From AV80 sp035536995 (lineage in GTDB: Bacteria > Verrucomicrobiota > Verrucomicrobiia > Chthoniobacterales > UBA10450), in NCBI GenBank assembly GCA_035536995.1, contig DATLNB010000049.1:1-64000 (forward strand): a stretch of 64,000 bases of DNA. The letters run 5' to 3'. This document shows, one piece after another, positions 1 to 8,487 of this stretch (positions are counted from its first letter, which is position 1; each line of letters begins with the position of its first letter). The notes under the pieces were generated by a model. That model was not told the DNA's origin and made no database searches. It was given only the letters and a program-made list of their open reading frames with translations. A program made the position numbers and the translations under genes.

Positions 1-219
1 AACGCCATCCACTCATTGACGGAAATTCTGCATCGAATGGAAGTGAGTGAGATCGAGCCGCGGGACACTGTGGACCGCGCGTTGCACCGCGTCCTGAGCT
101 TCGAGCCTGCAGACTTCGCAGAAGAAGATGGTCGGATCGTCATGCGAGTGAAGCGTGGGTTTCTCTGGCGCGACCAGGTTTTGCGGCCCGAAGAAGTGGT
201 CGCGAAGCGCTTCAGCTAG
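1..219 (+). CDS. GrpE-like nucleotide exchange factor, C-terminal part (5' truncated)
   Basis: Reading frame 1 is open from the first base and ends at the TAG at 217-219, so the gene starts outside the window; 72 residues are visible. The end resembles the C-terminal beta domain of GrpE: an Arg-Ala-Leu-His-Arg-Val stretch, then a repeated pattern around RVKRGFLWRDQVLRPEEVVV-like residues, matching the GrpE consensus of a hydrophobic strand, RGF/RGY, and LRPA-V. GrpE releases ADP from Hsp70 proteins. The Hsp70-family gene that follows on the same strand supports the call. The dimerising helix is not visible, so this could be a divergent GrpE relative that serves only the neighbouring Hsp70. 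Confidence 0.6.
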   Translation, partial: NAIHSLTEILHRMEVSEIEPRDTVDRALHRVLSFEPADFAEEDGRIVMRVKRGFLWRDQVLRPEEVVAKRFS

Positions 220-340
220 TCGTCTCCACCCGCGTTTAAGCCCTCATCGGTCCCGGGATTTGGCTCTGGGAAAGGGCATGGAAATTGCACTTACGCCTGG
301 GCCAAACCCGGTTTGCTTTGACGGGAACTAATCTCAACCC

Positions 341-1903
341 ATGACACGAAGAAAAGTAGTCGGAATCGATCTCGGCACGACGTTTTGCGCCATTGCCCAC
401 ATCGATATCTACGGCAAACCCCAGATCATCCCCAACGCCGAAAGCGAGCGGCTGACGCCATCGGTTGTCCTCTTCGATGGCCCTACAGTCGTTGTCGGCA
501 CCCTGGCGAAAAATAACTCGATCGCGGAAGCAGAAAAAATCGTCGATTTCGTGAAGCGGGAGATGGGCAAACCCAAGGAACAATTTTCTCGTGAGTTTAA
601 CGGCAAGGTCTACTCCGCCGAGGAGCTTTCCGCACTGATCCTGCGAAAGCTAAAGGCGGATGCGGAAAAATATTTAAAAGAACCGGTGACGGACGCGGTC
701 ATTACCGTTCCGGCATATTTCAACGACGCCGAGCGCACCGCGACCATCACCGCCGGCCAGCTCGCGGGTCTCAACGTGCTTCAGATCATCAACGAGCCAA
801 CGGCAGCTGCGGTCGCTTACGGCCTCGACAAGCTGGACGAAGACCAGACGGTTTTCGTGTTCGACCTTGGCGGCGGCACGTTCGACGTCACGATCATGCG
901 GATCCAGGGGCAGGGCATCCAGATGCTGGCCACGAACGGCGATCATCGGCTCGGGGGCAAGGATTGGGATGACGTCATCGTGAACTACGTGGCGGAAGAA
1001 TTCGATCGCGCGCATGGCGAAAATCCGCTACTCGATTTAGAAAGTTACCAGGACCTCCAAAGCCGCGCCCTGGCTGCGAAGATTCAGCTATCAACACGTC
1101 CGCGGACCGCGCTGGTTCACAGCCACAACGGCAAAAGCGTGAAAGTCGAACTGACCCGGGAAGAGTTCGAGCTCAAGACCCGGCATTTGGTCGAGAAATG
1201 CAAAACGATTTGCGAAATGGTCCTCCAGGAAGCGCAAATGCAGTGGACTGACATCGACAAGGTTCTGCTCGTTGGCGGTATGACCCGGATGCCGATGGTG
1301 CGGGAAATGGTCGCCAACCTTTCCTCGTTGCCGCTGGTGGACGATGTCAACCCGGACGAAGCCGTGGCCGTCGGCGCTGCCGTCCAGGGTATTCTCTCTT
1401 TGCTGAAGGAAGAAGATACGACGGGCGAGAGAACGTTGTCGGAGAACACGAGGCAGCAGTTTTCCTCGCGTGAAGGCGGCCTCATCCAAGTCACCAATAT
1501 CACTTCCCACACTCTGGGGGTCGTCCTTTGGGATGAGGCCCATCTCGAGGAATACGTCTTCCCGATGATTCGGAAAATGACCGCGATTCCGGCGACTGCG
1601 AAAAACTCATTCGGAACCGCGAGCGCAAATATGCAGCGCGCGGTGGTCCGCATTGTTGAAGGCGAAAGCACGCTCCCGGCGGAGTGCACCCCACTCGGGC
1701 TGTGCGACGTCGAGCTGCCAGCCTTCCTGCCCAAAGGTTCCCCGGTCGAGCTGACTTACGAATACAACGCGAACCAGGTGCTGGAAGTGGCGGTTAACGC
1801 CTCCGGCAATCAGGCGAAAGTAAGAATTGAGCGGAATACCGGCCTGGCCCCGGATGAGGTAGAACGCGCTACGAAGGGCCTCGGCGCTATCGCCGTCCAG
1901 TAA
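341..1903 (+). CDS. Hsp70 family chaperone, short lidless type (DnaK/HscC-like)
   Basis: 520 residues. The ATPase domain is complete: phosphate-1 loop GIDLGTT at residues 8-14, VPAYFNDAER from 123, NEPTAAA at 151-157, phosphate-2 FDLGGGTFDV from 174 and the adenosine motif VGGMTRMP at 311-318. A beta-type substrate-binding region follows (about 385-510), but the protein stops where DnaK (about 640 residues) would have its helical lid. The size is closer to HscC-type Hsp70s. It lies 121 bases after a GrpE-like gene and 2 bases before the J-like/FGE-domain gene, so it probably works with both. It is unlikely to be the housekeeping DnaK, which should be encoded elsewhere. Confidence 0.9.
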   Translation: MTRRKVVGIDLGTTFCAIAHIDIYGKPQIIPNAESERLTPSVVLFDGPTVVVGTLAKNNSIAEAEKIVDFVKREMGKPKEQFSREFNGKVYSAEELSALILRKLKADAEKYLKEPVTDAVITVPAYFNDAERTATITAGQLAGLNVLQIINEPTAAAVAYGLDKLDEDQTVFVFDLGGGTFDVTIMRIQGQGIQMLATNGDHRLGGKDWDDVIVNYVAEEFDRAHGENPLLDLESYQDLQSRALAAKIQLSTRPRTALVHSHNGKSVKVELTREEFELKTRHLVEKCKTICEMVLQEAQMQWTDIDKVLLVGGMTRMPMVREMVANLSSLPLVDDVNPDEAVAVGAAVQGILSLLKEEDTTGERTLSENTRQQFSSREGGLIQVTNITSHTLGVVLWDEAHLEEYVFPMIRKMTAIPATAKNSFGTASANMQRAVVRIVEGESTLPAECTPLGLCDVELPAFLPKGSPVELTYEYNANQVLEVAVNASGNQAKVRIERNTGLAPDEVERATKGLGAIAVQ

Positions 1904-1905
1904 GC

Positions 1906-3522
1906 ATGATGCAACTGGAGGAGCGATTTCCGATTCCGCTCCCGGACGACCCTTACAAGTGGGACGGATGGAGCAAATATAAGTCCCCGAATTTTTACGA
2001 GCGACTTTGCCTCGATCCCCTGGCGAATCCGAGCAACGAGCTGATCGAACAGCATTGCCGCGAGCTGATGCGGTGGTGGCAAAAGAAGCTTCCACTCAAG
2101 AATCAGCCGAGCAATCCACTCGCCCAAATCCTTCGCCCCGGTCTCGACGAATCTTCCCGCTACCTGACGGAGGCGCGAGTCGAGTTGCTCGACCCGGCTC
2201 GGCGGCAGCGACTCGATTCCGAGCTGGCCGCGCAGGCCAATGAACAAGCGGTCATCGAACTCCACAAATATCTCACCTTTGCCCTCGCCGATGGATTCCT
2301 GACGCCGGAGGAAGAGAAGAGTCTCCATCGCTTCGGCGCCGAACACGGGCTTCAGCCAGAGCAAATCGAGGAGTATATCGAGGCAGAGCTGAAAGACAGC
2401 GGCGCTCGCCGCGCCCCCGTGAACGGCGCGGTTACGACCACACCTGCGCCCGCAGCGCGGGACGCGCGCCCGAGACGGACGAAATCCCTCGATCCCAAGG
2501 AAGATTTTCTCCGGATGCTGCGCTTGAGCGGGCTGGATAGCGATGGAATGGCGGACGAAACCCGGGATGCCTTTGTGAACATGGCCGAGAACCTCGGGAT
2601 CGAAGCCGATGAAGCCGAGGACCTCGTCGATCAGTACCTGGAGGAAGCGGACCAACTGTCGGAGCCAGCCGCGACTCCGGCGCCGCGGGTTATGGTTGTG
2701 CATCAACCAGCAAAGCAGACCCATCATCAAGCGCCTGCCGCGCCTGAGCCCACACCGGCCGTCGTTCAATCGGATCCGCAACGCTTTTCCAACTACGTGA
2801 ATTCTGTTGGGAGCCAGATGTTTTTCATTCCATCCGGCGAATTTGCGATGGGCAGCGAGGCTCCAGATGCTGGGCCAACCGAACGCCCGGTCACGAAAGT
2901 GACCTTGAGCCGATTTTACATGTCACGTCACCTCGTTACCAACGCGGAATACGAGCAATTCGACCCCAGCCACGCCCGGAAACGAGCGCCCGGGGCGACG
3001 GACCGCCATCCAGTTGTCTATGTCAGCAGTCTCGAGGCAATCAAGTATTGCCAGTCGCTTTCCACGCGGGAACGAAAGAAATACCGGTTACCGACCGAGG
3101 CCGAATGGGAGTACGCCGCGCGCGGCACGGACGGGCGGAAATACCCCTGGGGAAACCACGAACACCGCGGTGATCTCGCGAATTTCGCCGACCGCAACAC
3201 CGTTTTCGCCTGGAGTGACCGTGAGATTGATGACGGTTATCCCGAGAGCTCACCCGTTGGCGCGTTTCCGTACGGAGCCAGCCCCTACGGGATTGAAGAC
3301 ATGGCCGGGAACGTCTGGGAATGGTGTTTCGATTACTTCGAGCCTTATCGCGGGGTGGCCAAAGTGAATCCGCATGGACCGACGTCGGGAGCGAAACGCG
3401 TCTATCGAGGCGGCAGCTGGAAGTCCCGCTTCAACAGCCTGCGCGCTACTACCCGCAACTCGAACGTGCCGAATTACTCCTGCAACGATCTGGGTTTCCG
3501 GATCGTGTGTGAGTGCGAGTAG
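1906..3522 (+). CDS. Formylglycine-generating enzyme (SUMF1)-like protein with N-terminal J-like and helical repeat regions
   Basis: 538 residues, starting 2 bases after the Hsp70 stop. Residues about 28-110 have the layout of a J domain (NFYERLCLDP, a long Arg/Lys-rich helix, then LLDPARRQRLDSEL) but lack the HPD tripeptide. Residues 115-165 and 198-250 are two related acidic helical repeats (DGFLTPEEE, and a second copy ending DLVDQYLEEA), TerB-like in feel. After a Pro/Ala linker, residues 305-538 form a SUMF1/FGE domain: FFIPSGEFAMGS, RLPTEAEWEYAARG, YPWG, DMAGNVWEWC, RVYRGGSWKS and GFRIV. Many bacterial members of this family are not sulfatase activators, and no sulfatase is nearby. The role is probably a partner or sensor for the adjacent Hsp70 (inference). 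Confidence 0.85.
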   Translation: MMQLEERFPIPLPDDPYKWDGWSKYKSPNFYERLCLDPLANPSNELIEQHCRELMRWWQKKLPLKNQPSNPLAQILRPGLDESSRYLTEARVELLDPARRQRLDSELAAQANEQAVIELHKYLTFALADGFLTPEEEKSLHRFGAEHGLQPEQIEEYIEAELKDSGARRAPVNGAVTTTPAPAARDARPRRTKSLDPKEDFLRMLRLSGLDSDGMADETRDAFVNMAENLGIEADEAEDLVDQYLEEADQLSEPAATPAPRVMVVHQPAKQTHHQAPAAPEPTPAVVQSDPQRFSNYVNSVGSQMFFIPSGEFAMGSEAPDAGPTERPVTKVTLSRFYMSRHLVTNAEYEQFDPSHARKRAPGATDRHPVVYVSSLEAIKYCQSLSTRERKKYRLPTEAEWEYAARGTDGRKYPWGNHEHRGDLANFADRNTVFAWSDREIDDGYPESSPVGAFPYGASPYGIEDMAGNVWEWCFDYFEPYRGVAKVNPHGPTSGAKRVYRGGSWKSRFNSLRATTRNSNVPNYSCNDLGFRIVCECE

Positions 3523-3532
3523 GTTCGCGTAC

Positions 3533-3564
3533 AACAAAAAGGCGTTCGCCGAAGCGAGCGCCTT
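3533..3564 (-). terminator. Rho-independent terminator of rpsU
   Basis: An 11-bp stem (3539-3549 with 3554-3564, one G-U pair) is closed on the minus strand by a TTCG tetraloop flanked by C and G, and is followed on that strand by five T residues then GTT. It lies 28 bases after the rpsU stop. The plus-strand side has no T tract, so it does not serve the upstream plus-strand gene. Confidence 0.85.
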
Positions 3565-3591
3565 CTGAAAAATCTGGCCGGAGACGCCGGT

Positions 3592-3789
3592 TTACGAAGG
3601 ATTGAACCGGAATTTCGTGCGGCCGCGTTTGGCGTTGGCCTTGGCTTTGCGGCGGCTCTTTTGGTTCGGAGTCTCAAATGCCCGCAGACGGCGGACTTCC
3701 TCGAGAATCCCTTCCGCATCGAGCTTGTTTTTGAGCCGCTTCAGCGCCCGGTCCACCGGCTCGCCTTTACGAACGATCACTTCAGGCAT
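3592..3789 (-). CDS. rpsU: 30S ribosomal protein bS21
   Basis: 65 residues, usual length for S21. The start MPEVIVRKGEPVDRALKRLK, followed by a Lys/Arg-rich tail, is characteristic. The ATG at 3787-3789 is chosen over an upstream in-frame start at 3864 because S21 begins here and GAGGA lies 8 bases upstream. bS21 sits near the anti-Shine-Dalgarno end of 16S rRNA in the small subunit and aids initiation. The gene appears monocistronic, with its own candidate promoter and terminator. Confidence 0.95.
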   Translation of the reverse strand: MPEVIVRKGEPVDRALKRLKNKLDAEGILEEVRRLRAFETPNQKSRRKAKANAKRGRTKFRFNPS

Positions 3790-3835
3790 GGTAGTTTCCT
3801 CTTTTCCAAATCTCCGGTTCGACCGGTAGGAGCCG

Positions 3836-3864
3836 AGCCTACTCGGGGGCGCGACGGGCGTCAA
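3836..3864 (-). promoter_or_regulatory. Candidate sigma-70-type promoter of rpsU
   Basis: On the minus strand TTGACG (3864-3859) and TAGGCT (3841-3836) are separated by 17 bases, 47 bases upstream of the rpsU ATG. The -10 box overlaps a small inverted repeat (GTAGG/CCTAC), so part of the match may reflect that hairpin. Confidence 0.4.
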
Positions 3865-3941
3865 CTAGTGTGAATAAGTTTCGCCAGATTTTAGCCCGGC
3901 CGACCGTTCGGAGGGAATGCGGGCCAGGTCCAGATCTGCAC

Positions 3942-6293
3942 TTAACTCACTCGTCCGGTAGCGGTTGTGGCTTTTTCAGCAATCTCGCGCCGCAGGCTGG
4001 AAGTGCTTCCCCCCCGAGCCCGGGTCCACCAAAGAACAATCGGCGCGGCGATGAAAATCGAGGAGTACGTGCCGACCGCCACGCCAATGATGATGGCCAG
4101 TGAAAAGTCGCGCAGAACCGAGCCTCCAAGAAAGAACAGACAGACGATCGGAATCAGCGTGACCGTACTGGTCAGGATCGTCCGGCTCAGTGTCTGATTG
4201 ATACTGTCGTTCATGATCTGCTCGATCGAGCCCCGCTTCGTGCTGGCGAGGCCTTCCCGGATACGATCATAGACGACAATCGTATCGTTGATCGAGTAAC
4301 CGGCGATGGTGAGGATGGCGCCGACCATGGTCAGGCTGAGCTCGCGTCCGAGGAGCGAGAAAACTCCCACGGTGATGATGACGTCATGCAACACCGCGAT
4401 GATCGCCCCGATCGCAAATGACAATTCGAAGCGGAAAGTTACAAAGATCAGGATGCCCAAAAGGCCGAGCCCGAGCGCGATCAGGGAATTCTTGGCCAGC
4501 TCACCGCCTACGAGCGCTCCAACACGCTCTGAGCCCTCGAGGTGGAACTGCGCATTGGGCATCGACTGCGGCAATTGTTGTTTGACCTGGTCGCTCGTAT
4601 TTAACGGCGTCCGGACGGTGATGTAATACTTGCCGCCCTGATTCGACTCCTGGATGGAGGCGTCGTGGATGTTCATCGTTTCCACGACTCGCCGGACTTC
4701 GCCGACATCGATAACGTTCGGAGAGCTTAGCGTCACCAGATCGCCCCCCTTGAAATCGACCCCGAAATTCCGTTCGCCCTTGATGTAAAAGGAGACTGCG
4801 CCTGCGGTCATCAAGGCCAATGAGCAAAGCACCGCGGGGAGGCCCTTCCCGAGGAAATTGATGTGCTGGGGTGAGATCAGATGCAGCATTTTGACCTTCT
4901 TGATCCTGCCAGTATCAACGAACCAGCCGAGCGCATTGCGCCCGACGATCAACGCCGTGAAGAGGGAAGCGAGAATGCCCAGGGTGAGCGCGATGGCGAA
5001 CCCGCGGACGGGCCCCGTCGCCTTCCAAAAAAGGATCGTAGCCGTGATGAGGGTGGTGACGTTGGCGTCGAAAATGGAGCTGAACGCCTTCTGATAAGCG
5101 GCCTGGGTCGCGACCTGCAACGATTTGCCCAGCGCGAGCTCCTCTCGAAGCCGTTCGTAGATGAGAACGCTCGCATCCACCGCAAGGCCAATGGTCAGGA
5201 TAATGCCCGCGATACCGGGGAGGGTAAGCACTACGCCGCCCGGGATTAATTGGAACGACCCAATCAAAAGAATGATGTTCACCAGCAGCGCGATGCACGC
5301 GATCACGCCGGTAAAACGGTAATAGAGCAGCACGCAAACGAGCGTGATCACAAGGCCGAGGAGACCGGCGAAAATGCTGGATCGAATCGAGTCCAGACCC
5401 AGGGTGGGGGAGACGCTGCGTTCTTCTTCGATGCTAACCGGGGTTTGGAGCGGGTTCTCCAGGACGCTCGCGAGGCCACGCGCTTCCTGTTCCGAGAACC
5501 GGCCACTGATCTGGGCGTTCCCGCCATAGATCGCATCGCGAATGACCGGCGCGGATTGAATCACGCCGTCGAGCACTATGGCGAATCGGAAGCCCTTGGA
5601 CTTCTCAGTGATCTCGCCGAAAAGCTTCGCCCCTTCGCTGTCAAATTGGAGCTGTACACCCCAGCCTTCATTTCCGAAGTAGGCGTTCGATCCGCTGACC
5701 CGCTCCCCACCGAGGTCCGCCTTCTTTTTCACCAGAAGACGCTCACTCTCCGGCTTCCTCCCGTTCTCGTCCGGTTGAGGCGTGTGGGTCTCGATTTTGT
5801 ACTCCGGCGGAACGACCTCGCTGCCAGCGTCGATCGCCCGGAGCCGTTCGCCGTTATCCGGATAAACCAGGCGAAACTCCAGCTTCGCGACCTGGGAAAG
5901 CTGCTGACGCGCTTCCTGGATCCGCTCCGTGCTTAACCCCGGGATTTGAACATTAATTCTGTCCTTGCCCACCGGACTAATGATCGGCTCCGTGCCGCCA
6001 AACTTATCGACGCGCTTCCGGATTACCTCGACTGCCTGGTCGAGCATGGCGGGCGTAACCGGTTTTTCCGGCGTGCCCTGGAGTTTAATCAGGAAGGAAG
6101 TGCCGCCTTTGATGTCGAGCCCGAGCGGAATTTTTTTCTCGGGCGGATAAATCATGATGATGCTCATCCCCACCGCGATGGCCACGAGGACGAACGCCAG
6201 GATCCGTTTGCGAGCGCCGTAATCGGTCGCGAAATACCAGCCGAAGAGGCCGAGCCAAACGAGCTCGACCAGGAACATTATTCCGGGACTCAT
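3942..6293 (-). CDS. secDF: Fused protein translocase subunit SecDF
   Basis: 783 residues with SecD and SecF in one chain. The SecD half has one N-terminal membrane segment pair, the D1 motif GLDIKGGTSF near residue 58, a large periplasmic P1 domain (VIRKRVDKFGG, IQVPGL-like) and a five-helix bundle. The SecF half restarts near residue 480 with a membrane segment and NFGVDFKGGDLV, then VGAILTIAGYSINDTIVVYDRIRE. SecDF uses the proton motive force to pull exported proteins from SecYEG. Its ATG overlaps the yajC stop by 4 bases, so the two are co-translated. Fusion is common in several phyla including Verrucomicrobiota and Firmicutes. Confidence 0.96.
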   Translation of the reverse strand: MSPGIMFLVELVWLGLFGWYFATDYGARKRILAFVLVAIAVGMSIIMIYPPEKKIPLGLDIKGGTSFLIKLQGTPEKPVTPAMLDQAVEVIRKRVDKFGGTEPIISPVGKDRINVQIPGLSTERIQEARQQLSQVAKLEFRLVYPDNGERLRAIDAGSEVVPPEYKIETHTPQPDENGRKPESERLLVKKKADLGGERVSGSNAYFGNEGWGVQLQFDSEGAKLFGEITEKSKGFRFAIVLDGVIQSAPVIRDAIYGGNAQISGRFSEQEARGLASVLENPLQTPVSIEEERSVSPTLGLDSIRSSIFAGLLGLVITLVCVLLYYRFTGVIACIALLVNIILLIGSFQLIPGGVVLTLPGIAGIILTIGLAVDASVLIYERLREELALGKSLQVATQAAYQKAFSSIFDANVTTLITATILFWKATGPVRGFAIALTLGILASLFTALIVGRNALGWFVDTGRIKKVKMLHLISPQHINFLGKGLPAVLCSLALMTAGAVSFYIKGERNFGVDFKGGDLVTLSSPNVIDVGEVRRVVETMNIHDASIQESNQGGKYYITVRTPLNTSDQVKQQLPQSMPNAQFHLEGSERVGALVGGELAKNSLIALGLGLLGILIFVTFRFELSFAIGAIIAVLHDVIITVGVFSLLGRELSLTMVGAILTIAGYSINDTIVVYDRIREGLASTKRGSIEQIMNDSINQTLSRTILTSTVTLIPIVCLFFLGGSVLRDFSLAIIIGVAVGTYSSIFIAAPIVLWWTRARGGSTSSLRREIAEKATTATGRVS

Positions 6294-6607
6294 GGGGTGG
6301 GCTTCATGACGTTGGTGACGGCCGTTTTCTCCATTTCGAGCTTCACGTTATCCGCCACTTTTACGATCACTGTAGTGTCTTTGACATTGGAGATGAGGCC
6401 GTGGATACCCGAAGCGGTGACCACGCGGTCCCCGGTCTTAAGCGCGGCCACGAGGCGGGCCTGCTCCTTCTGGCGTCGCATTTGTGGGCGAAGCATCACG
6501 TAATACATGATGATGAAAATAAAAACGAAGGGGAGCATGCCGAGCAGCCCCGACCCCGCCGCGGCAGGTGTAGGCGCCGGCGCTTGCGCGAGAAAAAGAG
6601 AAAACAT
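6290..6607 (-). CDS. yajC: Preprotein translocase subunit YajC
   Basis: 105 residues from the ATG at 6607; a TTG 45 bases upstream would add 15 residues that are not typical. One membrane helix (LLGMLPFVFIFIIMYYVMLRP) is followed by the family signature RPQMRRQKEQ and a soluble beta domain (LKTGDRVVTASGIHG). YajC associates with SecDF, and the ATGA overlap with secDF confirms the operon. A clear Shine-Dalgarno sequence is absent. Confidence 0.93.
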   Translation of the reverse strand: MFSLFLAQAPAPTPAAAGSGLLGMLPFVFIFIIMYYVMLRPQMRRQKEQARLVAALKTGDRVVTASGIHGLISNVKDTTVIVKVADNVKLEMEKTAVTNVMKPTP

Positions 6608-6671
6608 GACTTGGAAGGTGTTGTTCGTGGTCGGGCCAACCTCTGGCACCAAAACCGGACGAGCGGATTCT

Positions 6672-6700
6672 TATTGAGCACAGGGACAGGCGAAAAGCAA
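6672..6700 (-). promoter_or_regulatory. Possible promoter of yajC-secDF
   Basis: On the minus strand TTGCTT (6700-6695) and TCAATA (6677-6672) are 17 bases apart, 65 bases upstream of the yajC ATG. It lies in the 131-base gap after the preceding minus-strand gene. The match is moderate and rests on spacing only. Confidence 0.25.
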
Positions 6701-6738
6701 GGGATGCGGCAGTCTGTGTCCAAGCGCTTACTGCGAAG

Positions 6739-8478
6739 TTACTGGATCAGCTCAGCCCAACACGGCTCTTCGAGTTGCACGGCTGCGTCATCAATCTCGC
6801 TCCGGTTAATTTTTTCGAATTTATCGGACACGTCGCTCCATGCTCGCAGCGAGAGGGTGATGCGGTCGCCCGGCGCAAGCCGCGCCGCCGGCGTCAGCAC
6901 GTTGTCGCGCATGCTTTCCAAATAAACGAGCGATTCGAAGGAGTCTTTCGCGCCGCCGTCCGCCGGTAATACGTCAACCAGGTGGAGCGCGAGAATATGG
7001 TCTCGATAGGGCACCGTCCCTGGACGCGGAACATTGGAGACAGCCTGCACAGTCGCGGTTGCGGTTACGGTCTCGCCGGATTTGGGCACAAAGAAATTCG
7101 CAGGTTTTGGTTGGCCCAACTGCATCTTGAGCAATTTCCAATCGCCAAAGGCCAGCTCACGCGTCGCGAATTGCCAGATCACCAATTTCTTTCCTGCGAG
7201 GCGGTCGTGTCCGCGGGCCAACTCCCGGCTAAGGATTTCGCGGGTGGCAAAGGCCGCGTCGCTGTTGCGCAGGATACAATCGAGCGGCTGGGCCAGGACG
7301 CGACTCAGGTGTTCCGCAAATCCGGCTGATTCGCCCCAGCCCAGGGCGCCGAGCGAGTAGATGTTTGAGAAGCTGTCGCCAAGCAGAAGTACTTCGGCGG
7401 CCTTGCTCGCACGCCATGGTCCGCCTTTTGCCGATACCGGATGGATCGTGACCGGTTCAGGAGGAAAAACCTGTTGCCTCTCGGGCAGCTTGAGCATGCG
7501 AGCGATGTCCCCTGTCCCGGTGATTTCCTGAGCGAGAGGATCGCCGGCAATTGGAACAGCGCCGGGACGGACAAACTGGGCAAGCTCTTGAGCAACGAAT
7601 TCCATGGTTTCTGGCCGCCAGTGCGTATCGCTGCGCAAATAGAGCGATCGATCCGGACTTGCCGCTTTTCGTGCGGCGAGCCGCGGTAGCGGGTCGAACA
7701 CCCGAACGCTTTTTTCCTCAAGGGATTTTTTAAATTCGGAAAATGAATCATTCTGGAAAACGCTCTCGCGCGGCGCTCGCGGAGAAAGCCTCTCGCCATC
7801 TACGCCGGGCTTCATTGGGACCGGGACGACGATGAGGTCGATTCCACGTGCGCGAAGCTGGTCCCGGAAGTCGGTAATCGCCTTGAGCGGGTCGGGCTGG
7901 ACACCAGCGTGCTCGCGATGGAGGGCAATCGCGGAGTCCAGAAACGAGGGGCCAGTGATGTAGTCAACATCCGGCCGGTAAAAGAGCCACCCGTCTCGAC
8001 CCAGATAAACCTGTTCGTTTCCAGCACCCAGCTTCTCGCTGAGCAGCCATTGGACGCGGGGAAGAAACCATTCCGAAACAACGGATTGAGTTTCCATCTC
8101 TTTCTCGGCTGCTTTCAGCTCGGACCCGCGCGGCAGTAATCGCCAGAGCTCGTGTGCGCTCCGTGCCGCCTTGATTTTTTCCCAGGAGGGATACGCCTTG
8201 AAGAGGTTGAAGGTGCCCAGCCGGGGACTGCCGCCCGAGCTTCGCATTTCCGAGGCGAACTGGATCGCTGGGACTGATAAAATTGTGAGGAGGAAGGCGA
8301 GAATCAGTACGATCCGCGTCCCTGACGAGTAAAGCGTGTTCTTGAGCGCCAGCTCGGCCTCTTCCTCCCGCGAGACCTTTCGGTGCGTTTCCGGCGTCGG
8401 CTCGCTGTAACGAGGCAGCGAGTGCGTCGGCTTGAGCGGCTCGTCGTGGCCTACCGGAATATCAGGTTCGTTCGACAC
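6739..8478 (-). CDS. AlgX/AlgJ-like SGNH O-acetyltransferase, membrane-anchored
   Basis: 579 residues from GTG. A Pro/Glu-rich cytoplasmic start is followed by one membrane helix at about 54-74, then an extracytoplasmic SGNH-type domain of the ALGX family: GWLFY at 163-167, LRARGIDLIVVPVPMKPGV from 208, the Asp-His pair in SDTHW at 283-287 and the serine motif GDSFSN at 367-372. Such proteins transfer acetyl groups delivered by an AlgI-type MBOAT onto exopolysaccharide. The C-terminal 120 residues are a beta-rich region that may bind glycan. The AlgI-like gene ends 9 bases upstream, so the two form an acetylation operon. The polysaccharide acceptor is unknown; no alginate synthase is visible. 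Confidence 0.85.
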   Translation of the reverse strand: MSNEPDIPVGHDEPLKPTHSLPRYSEPTPETHRKVSREEEAELALKNTLYSSGTRIVLILAFLLTILSVPAIQFASEMRSSGGSPRLGTFNLFKAYPSWEKIKAARSAHELWRLLPRGSELKAAEKEMETQSVVSEWFLPRVQWLLSEKLGAGNEQVYLGRDGWLFYRPDVDYITGPSFLDSAIALHREHAGVQPDPLKAITDFRDQLRARGIDLIVVPVPMKPGVDGERLSPRAPRESVFQNDSFSEFKKSLEEKSVRVFDPLPRLAARKAASPDRSLYLRSDTHWRPETMEFVAQELAQFVRPGAVPIAGDPLAQEITGTGDIARMLKLPERQQVFPPEPVTIHPVSAKGGPWRASKAAEVLLLGDSFSNIYSLGALGWGESAGFAEHLSRVLAQPLDCILRNSDAAFATREILSRELARGHDRLAGKKLVIWQFATRELAFGDWKLLKMQLGQPKPANFFVPKSGETVTATATVQAVSNVPRPGTVPYRDHILALHLVDVLPADGGAKDSFESLVYLESMRDNVLTPAARLAPGDRITLSLRAWSDVSDKFEKINRSEIDDAAVQLEEPCWAELIQ

Positions 8479-8487
8479 GGTCGGTTT

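Noticed and set aside
1810..2781. Open frame of 323 codons on the minus strand
   Set aside because: It lies opposite the Hsp70 end and the FGE-like gene. The translation is Arg/Leu-rich and has no family pattern, so it is a GC-rich shadow frame.
3790..3941. Terminator for secDF in the gap before rpsU
   Set aside because: A GCCCG/CGGGC stem is present but lacks a T tract on the minus strand.
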